A stretch of DNA of 14,206 bases from positions 1 to 14,206 of the forward strand of contig SLOC01000067.1 in NCBI GenBank assembly GCA_007132685.1, given 5' to 3'. Below are positions 1 to 5,586 of this stretch, in pieces; positions within the stretch are counted from its first letter, which is position 1, and the number at the start of each line of letters is the position of its first letter. The notes below the pieces were generated by a model. It saw nothing but the letters and a program-made list of their open reading frames with translations, was not told where the DNA came from and did no database searches. This stretch comes from Candidatus Saccharimonadota bacterium (GTDB lineage: Bacteria > Patescibacteriota > Saccharimonadia > Saccharimonadales > SLHW01). A program made the translations under genes and the position numbers.

Positions 1-31
1 ATATGTAATCTGTTGATAAAAAATATTCCTA

Positions 32-970
32 TTACTTCGCTTGTTGGAACTTTAGGAATCTATCGAAAGCGAGTCGTTTAATCTCGTTACCTTCGACCGA
101 TAAGCTGTGCCCGCTACCGCCTGCAATTACCAGCTCGGCAGTATCTAGCGAATCGGCTAAATCGGCTGCTTTTTTAATCGGGCACAGTATGTCGTATCGC
201 CCATGCACAATGATTGTTGGCAGGTGCTTAATCGTGCCAATATTTTGGATTACCTGATTGTTTTTTATGAACCAATCATGTGCTTCGTAGTGAAGGAATG
301 TTTTCGTGTCTGCTATTCTCCGCTCGTCTACATCTTCTGGCGCGGTGTATGACACTTCGGAAGTGAGTGAAAATAAGTTCCCCTCCCAGTTCATTACTCC
401 TGCTGTAATAATACGCTGTTCATCTTCGTTTGCGCTCGTTAACCGACCTAATAAATCTTTGGCTGCTGTTTCTGGTGTCGTATGGTAGCTGTCAAGAAAA
501 GCTTGCCTGACCTTTAGCACATCTGGTACGAACTGCGCAGCTCCCTGTGTGTCTTGCAGGCTCCACCTGGTCGTGTCTTTGTCTGCTAAAAACACAGCAG
601 CTAAAAGCAGTCCATTTACTCGTGCTGGGAACTGTTGGGCGTACAGCAAGGCTAGCGTAGAACCCCAGCTGCCGCCAGCAACATACCACGACTCTATACC
701 GAGCTTTTTGCGGATTCGCTCCGCGTCTGCAAGTGTGTCCTGAGTCGTGTTGTGGGTAATATCGCCTGCCGGAGTGCTTTCACCGCACCCTCGTTGGTCA
801 AATAGTATTACTCGGTACGTAGCAAGGTCGAATACGCTCGCGTGTTTTTCCTTGCTGCGCGACCCTGGGCCGCCATGAAATGAAATAATTGCGGGTCCGC
901 TCGGATTGCCATACTCAAAATATGCGACACTATGACCTTGTTTAACCGGAAGCGTATGTTTTTGGTCCAT
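32..970 (-). CDS. pip: Proline iminopeptidase (alpha/beta hydrolase, peptidase family S33)
   Basis: A 312-residue alpha/beta hydrolase that should release N-terminal proline, or small neutral residues, from peptides in the cytoplasm. Visible landmarks are the oxyanion-hole motif HGGPG (32-36), DQRGCGES (58-65), and the nucleophile elbow GGSWGS (99-104) with Ser101 as nucleophile. Asp260 (HGRYD) and His288 (GGSGHS) complete the triad. The GGSWGSTLAL elbow and the MNWEG segment (192-196) are typical of prolyl aminopeptidases rather than generic esterases. Length matches the family and no signal peptide is visible. The start is supported by AGGAG five bases upstream of the ATG. The gene stands alone, facing away from the tRNA/repeat region. 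A peptidase suits a cell that lives on imported peptides, but that role is inferred. Substrate preference cannot be read from sequence; a related S33 aminopeptidase is the alternative. Confidence 0.9.
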   Translation of the reverse strand: MDQKHTLPVKQGHSVAYFEYGNPSGPAIISFHGGPGSRSKEKHASVFDLATYRVILFDQRGCGESTPAGDITHNTTQDTLADAERIRKKLGIESWYVAGGSWGSTLALLYAQQFPARVNGLLLAAVFLADKDTTRWSLQDTQGAAQFVPDVLKVRQAFLDSYHTTPETAAKDLLGRLTSANEDEQRIITAGVMNWEGNLFSLTSEVSYTAPEDVDERRIADTKTFLHYEAHDWFIKNNQVIQNIGTIKHLPTIIVHGRYDILCPIKKAADLADSLDTAELVIAGGSGHSLSVEGNEIKRLAFDRFLKFQQAK

Positions 971-1035
971 TTATACTCCTAATAATTCGTTATCAGTGGC
1001 AGCACACCAGTTTTTTATATGACTGACGTATCCGT

Positions 1036-1044
1036 ACTATAGCA
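1036..1044 (-). promoter_or_regulatory. Extended -10 promoter for the proline iminopeptidase
   Basis: On the minus strand TGcTATAGT forms an extended -10 element (TG at 1044-1043, TATAGT at 1041-1036). It lies about 65 bases upstream of the peptidase ATG, so this gene would have an ordinary leader ending in the AGGAG site at 976-980. No convincing -35 is seen, as is usual for extended -10 promoters. Inferred from pattern only. Confidence 0.4.
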
Positions 1045-1159
1045 ATCGATTGTATTTTCTGATAATTGCCAATAAGCAATATTTGTTTTTACTTTTTTCG
1101 CTTAAAGCTACATAGGATACTCTACTTTTTCTATCCTTCGAAGCCTTGGCGAAGTAGGA

Positions 1160-1283
1160 TGGCGGAGAGAGAGGGGTATCGGCTTTGCCTCCTCCGCTCA
1201 ACCTTGCTCGGAGCTAGCTCCTGCGTGAGCTTTCACTACGCCGAACCCTTCCGCCTTTGGCGGATACGGGTTCAAATCCTTTC
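1160..1283. repeat. Structured tRNA-associated repeat, copy 1
   Basis: This copy opens with a 16-base match (1160-1175) to the 3' end of the neighbouring tRNA-Ser gene. It closes with a plus-strand T-arm-like piece, GGGTTCAAATCC (1268-1279). In between are an outer stem GCTCA/TGAGC (1196-1200 with 1226-1230), an inner palindrome GGAGCTAGCTCC (1210-1221), and a second hairpin TCCGCC-TTT-GGCGGA (1250-1264). Copies 2 and 3 keep these stems with compensating base changes. No credible protein is encoded. It may be a mobile or palindromic element, or a remnant of tRNA duplication; the role is unknown. Confidence 0.6.
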
Positions 1284-1332
1284 TCTGCAAAAGAGAAACG
1301 GCCACACCATAAAGGTATGACCGCTCCTCTCC

Positions 1333-1430
1333 TGGCGGAGAGAGAGGGATGACATCGTGGCTTTTCACTTCATGCTCGGAATAAATTCCTGTGCGTGAAG
1401 CTCAATCCCCGAACGCCTCGGTTCGTATTT
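1333..1430. repeat. Structured tRNA-associated repeat, copy 2
   Basis: The first 18 bases (1333-1350) are identical to 1636-1653, the 3' end of the tRNA-Ser gene. The copy then has an outer stem CTTCA/TGAAG (1368-1372 with 1396-1400) around an inner stem GGAAT/ATTCC (1378-1382 with 1385-1389). It ends near a third hairpin, CGAAC/GTTCG, around 1410-1425. The stems sit in the same place as in copy 1 but use different base pairs. CTCTCC just before the copy (1327-1332) can pair with GGAGAG (1337-1342). Confidence 0.55.
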
Positions 1431-1431
1431 T

Positions 1432-1580
1432 GGGCAGGAGAGGGATATCGCTTTCCCTCTCCGCCAGCTGGCGGATCGGTCGCTTCTTCGCTCAACTATG
1501 CTCGAAGCAAGCTTCTGTGCGTATTTTCGCTTCGCCGAACCCACGTTCTTCGCCTTTGGCGAATCACTTACAGGGTTCTC
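1432..1580. repeat. Structured tRNA-associated repeat, copy 3
   Basis: It begins with a fold-back in which GGCAGGAGAGGGA (1433-1445) pairs, with one bulge, with TCCCTCTCCGCC (1454-1465). It then aligns with copy 1 from CGCTCAAC onward. The inner palindrome is GAAGCAAGCTTC (1504-1515), then comes the shared block CGCCGAACCC (about 1533-1542), then the hairpin TTCGCC-TTT-GGCGAA (1549-1563). The outer stem of copies 1 and 2 is not kept here. Both shared hairpins carry compensating changes relative to copy 1. Confidence 0.55.
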
Positions 1581-1589
1581 GGTCGCCTG

Positions 1590-1645
1590 CTCTCCGCCAA
1601 TATAAAAGGACCAACTCACGCTGGTCCTTTTATATTGGCGGAGAG
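1590..1645. terminator. 24-bp perfect inverted repeat at the tRNA-Ser 3' end, probable bidirectional terminator
   Basis: Bases 1590-1613 are exactly complementary to 1622-1645, with an 8-base loop (1614-1621). The inner stem has AAAAGGACCA on one side and TGGTCCTTTT on the other, so either strand yields a GC-containing hairpin next to a T run, as in an intrinsic terminator. The outer ten bases of the right arm are the 3' acceptor strand, discriminator and CCA of the tRNA-Ser gene. The arm therefore duplicates part of the tRNA itself, far beyond what termination needs. Confidence 0.7.
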
Positions 1646-1725
1646 AGAGGGATTCGAACCCTCGGTACGGTTGCCCGTACACACGCTTTCCAAGCGTGCT
1701 CCTTCGACCGCTCGGACACCTCTCC
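1636..1725 (-). tRNA. tRNA-Ser, anticodon GGA
   Basis: The minus strand reads as a complete class II (long variable arm) tRNA. The acceptor GGAGAGG (1725-1719) pairs with TCTCTCC (1646-1640) with one G-U pair, then a G discriminator and an encoded CCA (1638-1636). The anticodon stem CACGC/GCGTG encloses the loop TTGGAAA, giving anticodon GGA, which reads UCC and UCU serine codons. The long variable arm is a hairpin, GTACGG/CCGTAC. The T arm is GAGGG-TTCGAAT-CCCTC. The long variable arm confirms serine identity. The downstream end runs straight into the 24-bp inverted repeat. Several open reading frames cross this gene; their apparent proteins are translations of the tRNA. Confidence 0.95.
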
Positions 1726-1814
1726 ACGCTATGTAGCCTAGCAGATTTTCCGCGTTTTCGACCACTTTTCATGATGGAGATATTACAAAAACACAAAATT
1801 ACCACAATAACACC

Positions 1815-1844
1815 TTGAACATAAGCGAGCCGAAGAAGTACACT
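1815..1844 (+). promoter_or_regulatory. Promoter of the ABC exporter pair (leaderless)
   Basis: A -35 box TTGAAC (1815-1820) is separated by 18 bases from TACACT (1839-1844). The ATG of the ATPase begins exactly seven bases after the -10 box, so transcription should start at or next to the start codon. No Shine-Dalgarno sequence stands at a usable distance, which fits a leaderless message. Confidence 0.5.
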
Positions 1845-1851
1845 AAAGAGA

Positions 1852-2736
1852 ATGAAGCATATTATCGAGCTCCGTGACGTCAGTAAGCTCTATGGCTTCG
1901 GCGATGCTACTACCGTGGCTGTCGAAGAAGTCAGCTTTCGTGTAAAAAAAGGCGAGTTTGTCGCGGTCATGGGACCGAGTGGATCTGGCAAGTCTACTCT
2001 TATGAACCTTATTGGTCTACTTGATCGACCAACTCAGGGCACCTACCTACTCCATGGTAAAAATGTCGCACGCTTTAGCAAGTGGCGCCAGTCACGCTAT
2101 CGACGTGATCGGCTTGGTTTTGTTTTTCAGTCGTTTCATCTGCTCCCGAGTATGACAGCGCTTGAAAACGTCGCTCTTCCCCTCGCCTACAAAGGTATTA
2201 CGCAGACTAGGCGACTTACACAAGCCGGAAACGCGTTAGAACGGGTTGGACTATCAGACAGAGAGTACTTTTATCCCAAGCAACTCAGTGGCGGTCAGCT
2301 GCAGCGTGTCGCAATCGCTCGAGCTATCGTTAACAACCCAGAAGTTATCATCGCTGATGAGCCTACCGGCAACCTTGATAGTGCCTCAAGCCGGCTCGTC
2401 ATGGAGCTGCTGAGTGATTTGCACAAGTCTGGTCACACGATATTGATGGTGACACATAACCCCGAGCTTACTCGCTACGCAAATCGCGTGGTATACATGC
2501 ACGATGGTTCGATTATTGCAGACGAGGACTCCGATATCGGCAGCGTGCCTACGCTTGCGCGCAAGATGTACTTCCGTGCTCGCAAAACCGAAGAAGATGA
2601 TTTAGCTGGAGTTTCCGCGCTCATGGAAGCCGTACCACAAATGGGTGGTAAAAAATCGTCGAAGAAAAAACCAGCCAAAAAACGCCGCACTAAATCCAAG
2701 ACTAAAAAGCCGAAGTCGCGGAGCAAGTCATCATGA
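1852..2736 (+). CDS. ABC transporter ATP-binding protein, MacB/LolD type, with lysine-rich tail
   Basis: A 294-residue ATPase that would power the permease encoded next to it. It has all the nucleotide-binding motifs: Walker A GPSGSGKST (41-49), Q-loop Gln93 in VFQSFHLLP, signature LSGGQ (145-149), Walker B VIIADE (165-170, catalytic Glu170), and H-loop His202. FQSFHLLP and PTGNLD are typical of the MacB/LolD/FtsE branch, which drives mechanotransmission permeases rather than channels. The family usually ends near residue 230. Here about 65 residues follow, and the last 28 (267-294) are almost only Lys, Arg, Ser, Pro and Thr. That tail could bind nucleic acid, acidic lipid or the ribosome; this is inference. 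The stop overlaps the permease start as ATGA, so translation is probably coupled. The transported substrate is unknown; peptides, lipoproteins or drugs are possible. Confidence 0.92.
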   Translation: MKHIIELRDVSKLYGFGDATTVAVEEVSFRVKKGEFVAVMGPSGSGKSTLMNLIGLLDRPTQGTYLLHGKNVARFSKWRQSRYRRDRLGFVFQSFHLLPSMTALENVALPLAYKGITQTRRLTQAGNALERVGLSDREYFYPKQLSGGQLQRVAIARAIVNNPEVIIADEPTGNLDSASSRLVMELLSDLHKSGHTILMVTHNPELTRYANRVVYMHDGSIIADEDSDIGSVPTLARKMYFRARKTEEDDLAGVSALMEAVPQMGGKKSSKKKPAKKRRTKSKTKKPKSRSKSS

Positions 2737-3965
2737 TGCTTAAGATAAACTACCGCATGGCGATGAACTCCTTACGAGCCTCGCGTTGGCGCAGTTTCCT
2801 GACTATGCTTGGCGTGATTATCGGTATAGTGGCGGTCGTCACGGTGTTTTCTATCGGCGAGGGTATCAAGCAATCAATTACTGCCGAGGCCGAATCGCTT
2901 GGTCCTGACGTAGTAACTGTACTGCCGGGTCCGCAGGTGCAGGAACGAGAGGATATCGGTCGTACGTTTAACCCGTTCGCATCCGTTGGGTACTCGTTGA
3001 CGGAACGTGACGTAGAGCGTATTCGGGGTATAGATAATGACATAGAAGTCGTGCCGTTCTTACGAGCCTCCGGTACGGTTGGTTCGGGTGATGACACCAT
3101 GGAGCGCGCAGTCGTGGTCGCAACCGAGGGAGATGTGCCACTAGTGCTCAATCGTGAGATACGGTTTGGTACTTGGCATGAGAGTGGCGCCGAATCTAGT
3201 CGTGATTTTGTGGTGATTGGTAGCGGGGTCGCCAGTGAGCTGTTTGGTGAGCTCTCCCCTATCGGCCGCTCTCTGACGATTGGCGATCGCTCGTTTGCAG
3301 TGCGCGGTGTGTTTGCTGAGTTCCCGCGGAGTCCTCTGCCGTTCATGTCGGTCGATTATAACGACGCAGTATTCGTCTCCAGTGAGGTCGGAGATGTACT
3401 TAGTGACAATGGCAACACGATATTCCAGGTGCTTGTCCACGGTGGCGGCAGCGTGTCAGCGAGAGAGCTGTCTGCTGAAATCGAGACCGCCTTGAGTGAT
3501 GGTCGCGACGGTAGCCACGACTTCTCTGTCCTAAAACGATCCGAGATGATTAACGTTTACAGCGGCATTCTAGATGTTATTACTGTTGCAATAGCTGCAA
3601 TCGCAGCAATTGCACTGTTTGTTGCTGGTATAGGTATTATGAATATTATGTTTGTCTCGGTCAGTGAACGTACGAGCGAGATTGGCATACGCAAAGCGAT
3701 TGGGGCGACCAATCGTCAAATTTTAGGCCAGTTTATTACCGAGGCTTCAGTGCTCAGTTTGCTCGGTGGTGTATTCGGTATACTCGGTTCGCTGCTGGTC
3801 AATTACTTTATCCGACTGTTTACTCCTTTGCAGCCAGTAATAGTGCCTGAGCTTATGGTGGGCGCCGTAATCATCGCGCTATTTATTGGTGTATTGTTCG
3901 GTGCCGCACCGGCGATACGTGCTGCTCGTAAAAATCCAATCGATGCCCTTCGTTACCACATCTAG
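2733..3965 (+). CDS. ABC transporter permease, MacB/FtsX family
   Basis: A 410-residue inner-membrane permease. It has the MacB layout: a short cytoplasmic N-terminus, TM1 (about 22-44), a large external MacB_PCD-like domain (about 45-275), and three C-terminal helices (about 281-306, 336-360, 372-394) forming the FtsX domain. The signature around 302-325 (GIMNIMFVSVSERTSEIGIR and the following KAIGA) is diagnostic for MacB-type permeases. It lacks the fused ATPase of proteobacterial MacB; the ATPase is the preceding gene, as in Gram-positive two-gene versions. The start overlaps the upstream stop by four bases; a second ATG directly follows and cannot be excluded. No MacA-like adaptor or TolC-like channel is nearby, as expected for a cell without an outer membrane. 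Substrate unknown. Confidence 0.92.
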   Translation: MMLKINYRMAMNSLRASRWRSFLTMLGVIIGIVAVVTVFSIGEGIKQSITAEAESLGPDVVTVLPGPQVQEREDIGRTFNPFASVGYSLTERDVERIRGIDNDIEVVPFLRASGTVGSGDDTMERAVVVATEGDVPLVLNREIRFGTWHESGAESSRDFVVIGSGVASELFGELSPIGRSLTIGDRSFAVRGVFAEFPRSPLPFMSVDYNDAVFVSSEVGDVLSDNGNTIFQVLVHGGGSVSARELSAEIETALSDGRDGSHDFSVLKRSEMINVYSGILDVITVAIAAIAAIALFVAGIGIMNIMFVSVSERTSEIGIRKAIGATNRQILGQFITEASVLSLLGGVFGILGSLLVNYFIRLFTPLQPVIVPELMVGAVIIALFIGVLFGAAPAIRAARKNPIDALRYHI

Positions 3966-4013
3966 TAAATCGTAAAAACCATCAGCTGTTGTTTAATCAA
4001 GAATAACCTATGA

Positions 4014-4310
4014 CTATGCATCGTCTGATGCGTACAGATAATCTATCGCCAGCTTCATCGTCTCATCATCGAAGGGTGGTAAATAGCCATCATTTATAGT
4101 TGTGGTGCTGCCAATCATGCCAGAGCGCTTTAAGCTGACAATTTTCTTACCACGACTATCGGTATAATCTCTTCCCATTGCTTTGTTGAGTCGATTAACT
4201 GCTCGGGAACATAATGTTCTCGGGTCTATTTCACGCTGGCTTACAGGCTGATTCGCTGTTTTTTGGCCTGGCTCAGCTTCTAGCGCAATTTGTGGATCCT
4301 TCTCACTCAT
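4014..4310 (-). CDS. Hypothetical protein, 98 residues
   Basis: Not recognised as any family. The product is soluble and hydrophilic, with no signal peptide or membrane helix. The first 30 residues are polar and probably disordered; a basic helix-like segment (LCSRAVNRLNKAMGRD) follows, and the C-terminus is acidic. A longer reading frame reaches 4478, but that part lies inside the DoxX-like gene on the same strand. The promoter at 4321-4349 lies just ahead of the ATG at 4310, which is why this start was chosen. It converges with the ABC permease across a 48-base gap with no clear terminator. Function unknown. Confidence 0.65.
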   Translation of the reverse strand: MSEKDPQIALEAEPGQKTANQPVSQREIDPRTLCSRAVNRLNKAMGRDYTDSRGKKIVSLKRSGMIGSTTTINDGYLPPFDDETMKLAIDYLYASDDA

Positions 4311-4320
4311 ATTTCTAAGC

Positions 4321-4349
4321 AATATAGTCAACCCGCTACGAGGCGTCAA
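4321..4349 (-). promoter_or_regulatory. Sigma70-type promoter overlapping the DoxX-like gene stop codon
   Basis: On the minus strand TTGACG (4349-4344), a 17-base spacer and TATATT (4326-4321) form the best two-box promoter in the window. The TGA inside the -35 box is the stop codon of the upstream DoxX-like gene. The ATG of the 98-residue protein begins ten bases beyond the -10 box, so the leader would be only a few nucleotides long. Confidence 0.6.
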
Positions 4350-4903
4350 GCTGCTGTGTGCGGCATACCAAAGAGTAGCGCTACGAGCATGACGAGCGCC
4401 ATCAGCCCCATAGATACGTTTTCGAGCATGCTGATGGTAGAAAGCGGGAGCTTTACAACCGCACCAAGGCAGAGGCAAGCAGGCATATCAGCAGGCTTCT
4501 TTCTGATGGTTAGCCATACCCCGAGCGCATTGATGCTTAGCAGTAAAACAGTAAATGCGTTTAGCCACAGCGGGAACACGTGCAAGATGTAGAGCACGCC
4601 GAGCCCAATCTCGACAAACGGATAGACAAACCCCCAACCGGGGATTCTTTGCGCCAACAAATCGTAATCTTTATAACCGAACGCGAACATCTTGTACTCG
4701 AACAACTTAAATAACCCAAACAACAAGAAGAATGTACCCATGATGTAATCAAGCACCACCATCCAGGCCCAATCACCGCCAACGTGTGTCATAAGCAGGC
4801 TGACAAGCAGAATAAAGCCAAAAACTAATGATAGTTTGCGGTATTCTTCACGCTTGTTGGTAGTCGCAGTATGAGCTGCGTGGTCATGATGTGAGTGCGC
4901 CAT
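4346..4903 (-). CDS. MauE/DoxX-like membrane protein with His-rich N-terminus
   Basis: A 185-residue integral membrane protein with about five helices (24-40, 50-68, 92-108, 112-131, 162-179). The pattern DYIMGTFFLLFGLFKLF, then a block with GFVYPFVEIGLG, then CLCLGAVVKLPLS resembles MauE/DoxX redox-associated membrane proteins. Members of that family work near thiol-disulfide or metal-handling systems. The cytoplasmic N-terminus is rich in histidine (HSHHDHAAH, 3-11) and could bind a metal such as Cu, Zn or Ni; this is inference. Cys143 and Cys145 are the only cysteines and sit at the helix 4/5 boundary as CxC. It is transcribed away from rlmH and ends at the promoter of the 98-residue gene. 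The family call is from recalled resemblance; the substrate or partner is unknown. Confidence 0.65.
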   Translation of the reverse strand: MAHSHHDHAAHTATTNKREEYRKLSLVFGFILLVSLLMTHVGGDWAWMVVLDYIMGTFFLLFGLFKLFEYKMFAFGYKDYDLLAQRIPGWGFVYPFVEIGLGVLYILHVFPLWLNAFTVLLLSINALGVWLTIRKKPADMPACLCLGAVVKLPLSTISMLENVSMGLMALVMLVALLFGMPHTAA

Positions 4904-4954
4904 TATTATGTAGCTTAGCGCGTTTTTTTAATTTGCGCTATGGTAGATATAGCT

Positions 4955-5398
4955 ATGTTACGAATTACAATTTATAGCGTTGGCAAGAAGCATGACTCGC
5001 ACTTTGCCTCAGCAATCGCTGCTTATGAGCAAAAATTACTCCCCTATGCCAAGGTAGCCTGGCAACTGCTCCCAAATAGCGACAAAGACCAAGAAAGCCA
5101 AGCAATTCTCCAAAAAACCGAGGGGAGCTACCGAGTGCTACTTGACAATGGCGGTGAGCAATATTCGTCTGAAGATATTGCCAACACCTTAGATAAGTGG
5201 CAAACGACGGCGCAAAACGACATCGCCCTAATCATCGGCGGTGCTTATGGTGTGAATGACGAGCTTAGGGCTGCGAGCGATTTGGTCGTGTCATTTGGTC
5301 CACTCACCTTCCCTCATCAATTGGTGCGTGTCATGGTGCTCGAGCAGCTCTATCGCGGCTTTTCCATCCTGAAAGGCACTGGATACCATCATCAATAG
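4955..5398 (+). CDS. rlmH: 23S rRNA pseudouridine-1915 N3-methyltransferase RlmH
   Basis: RlmH is a SPOUT-class enzyme that transfers a methyl group from S-adenosylmethionine to N3 of pseudouridine 1915 in helix 69 of 23S rRNA, on assembled 70S ribosomes. The N-terminus MLRITIYSVGKKHD matches the family. The SAM-binding trefoil knot is shown by LIIGGAYGV, and the C-terminal block LTFPHQLVRVMVLEQLYRGF ending in GYHHQ is diagnostic. I chose the ATG at 4955 (147 residues) because it puts the conserved beta strand at the N-terminus and because TGgTAGATA, an extended -10 like those before other genes, ends five bases upstream. An ATG at 4940 would add MVDIA. It converges with the sortase operon, with the palindrome at 5450-5473 between them. 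Confidence 0.93.
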   Translation: MLRITIYSVGKKHDSHFASAIAAYEQKLLPYAKVAWQLLPNSDKDQESQAILQKTEGSYRVLLDNGGEQYSSEDIANTLDKWQTTAQNDIALIIGGAYGVNDELRAASDLVVSFGPLTFPHQLVRVMVLEQLYRGFSILKGTGYHHQ

Positions 5399-5449
5399 CG
5401 AGTATTTATCACAACGATTAAACCTACAATTTTACAGATGAAATAGAAG

Positions 5450-5473
5450 AAATACTTGACGCGTCAAGTATTT
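5450..5473. terminator. Perfect 24-bp palindrome between rlmH and the sortase operon
   Basis: Bases 5450-5461 are exactly complementary to 5462-5473, with centre ACGCGT. As RNA it folds as a 10-bp stem with a CGCG loop. It is followed by TTTT-containing sequence on the plus strand and by a T-rich stretch on the minus strand. It lies between two converging transcription units, so a bidirectional terminator is the simplest reading. The stem is AT-rich for a terminator and the symmetry is complete, so a protein-binding site is the alternative. Confidence 0.55.
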
Positions 5474-5475
5474 TC

Positions 5476-5586
5476 CTACAGCAGGTCTTCGAAATTCGTG
5501 GCGTAATTTTGCCGGGTCCAGATCATAAAGCCAACAAGAAGCAGCAAAAGCCCGATAAGTAGTATGGTGCGGGTTGTTTCGCTCAT
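5476..5586 (-). CDS. Small single-pass membrane protein coupled to the sortase, 36 residues
   Basis: A short gene starting MSETTRTILLIGLLLLLVGF. It has a polar N-terminal hexapeptide, one strongly hydrophobic helix (about 7-23), and a short tail ending in FEDLL. Its ATG shares bases with the sortase stop codon (ATGA), the usual layout for translational coupling, so it is very probably translated with the sortase. The palindromic terminator starts two bases beyond its stop. No family is recognised and it carries no LPxTG-like sorting signal. It may be a small subunit or regulator of the sortase; this rests on position only. Confidence 0.65.
   Translation of the reverse strand: MSETTRTILLIGLLLLLVGFMIWTRQNYATNFEDLL

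Noticed and set aside
1066..1320. 84-codon reading frame over repeat copy 1
   Set aside because: It covers the hairpins and tRNA-like pieces, has no ribosome binding site or promoter of its own, and the other repeat copies do not keep the frame.
1160..1600. CRISPR array
   Set aside because: Only three imperfect copies at uneven spacing, no unique spacers of constant length, and no cas genes.
1160..1653. Integrated element with att sites, suggested by direct copies of the tRNA-Ser 3' end
   Set aside because: No integrase or other mobile-element gene lies between the copies, which are only about 170 and 300 bases apart. The match is short and the intervening sequence is the repeat itself.
1365..1805. 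Open reading frames across the tRNA region in both directions (also 1391-1741 and 1395-1736)
   Set aside because: They translate the tRNA-Ser gene and the structured repeats. Protein-like stretches such as RGFESLSLRQ are a well-known artefact of translated tRNA genes.
3141..3440. Antisense frames within the ABC permease and other genes
   Set aside because: They are shadows of conserved coding sequence with no family resemblance, no ribosome binding site and no promoter.
4311..4478. N-terminal extension of the 98-residue protein to 4478
   Set aside because: The extra part lies inside the DoxX-like gene on the same strand, is Cys/His/Arg-rich without sense, and would bypass the strong promoter just ahead of 4310.
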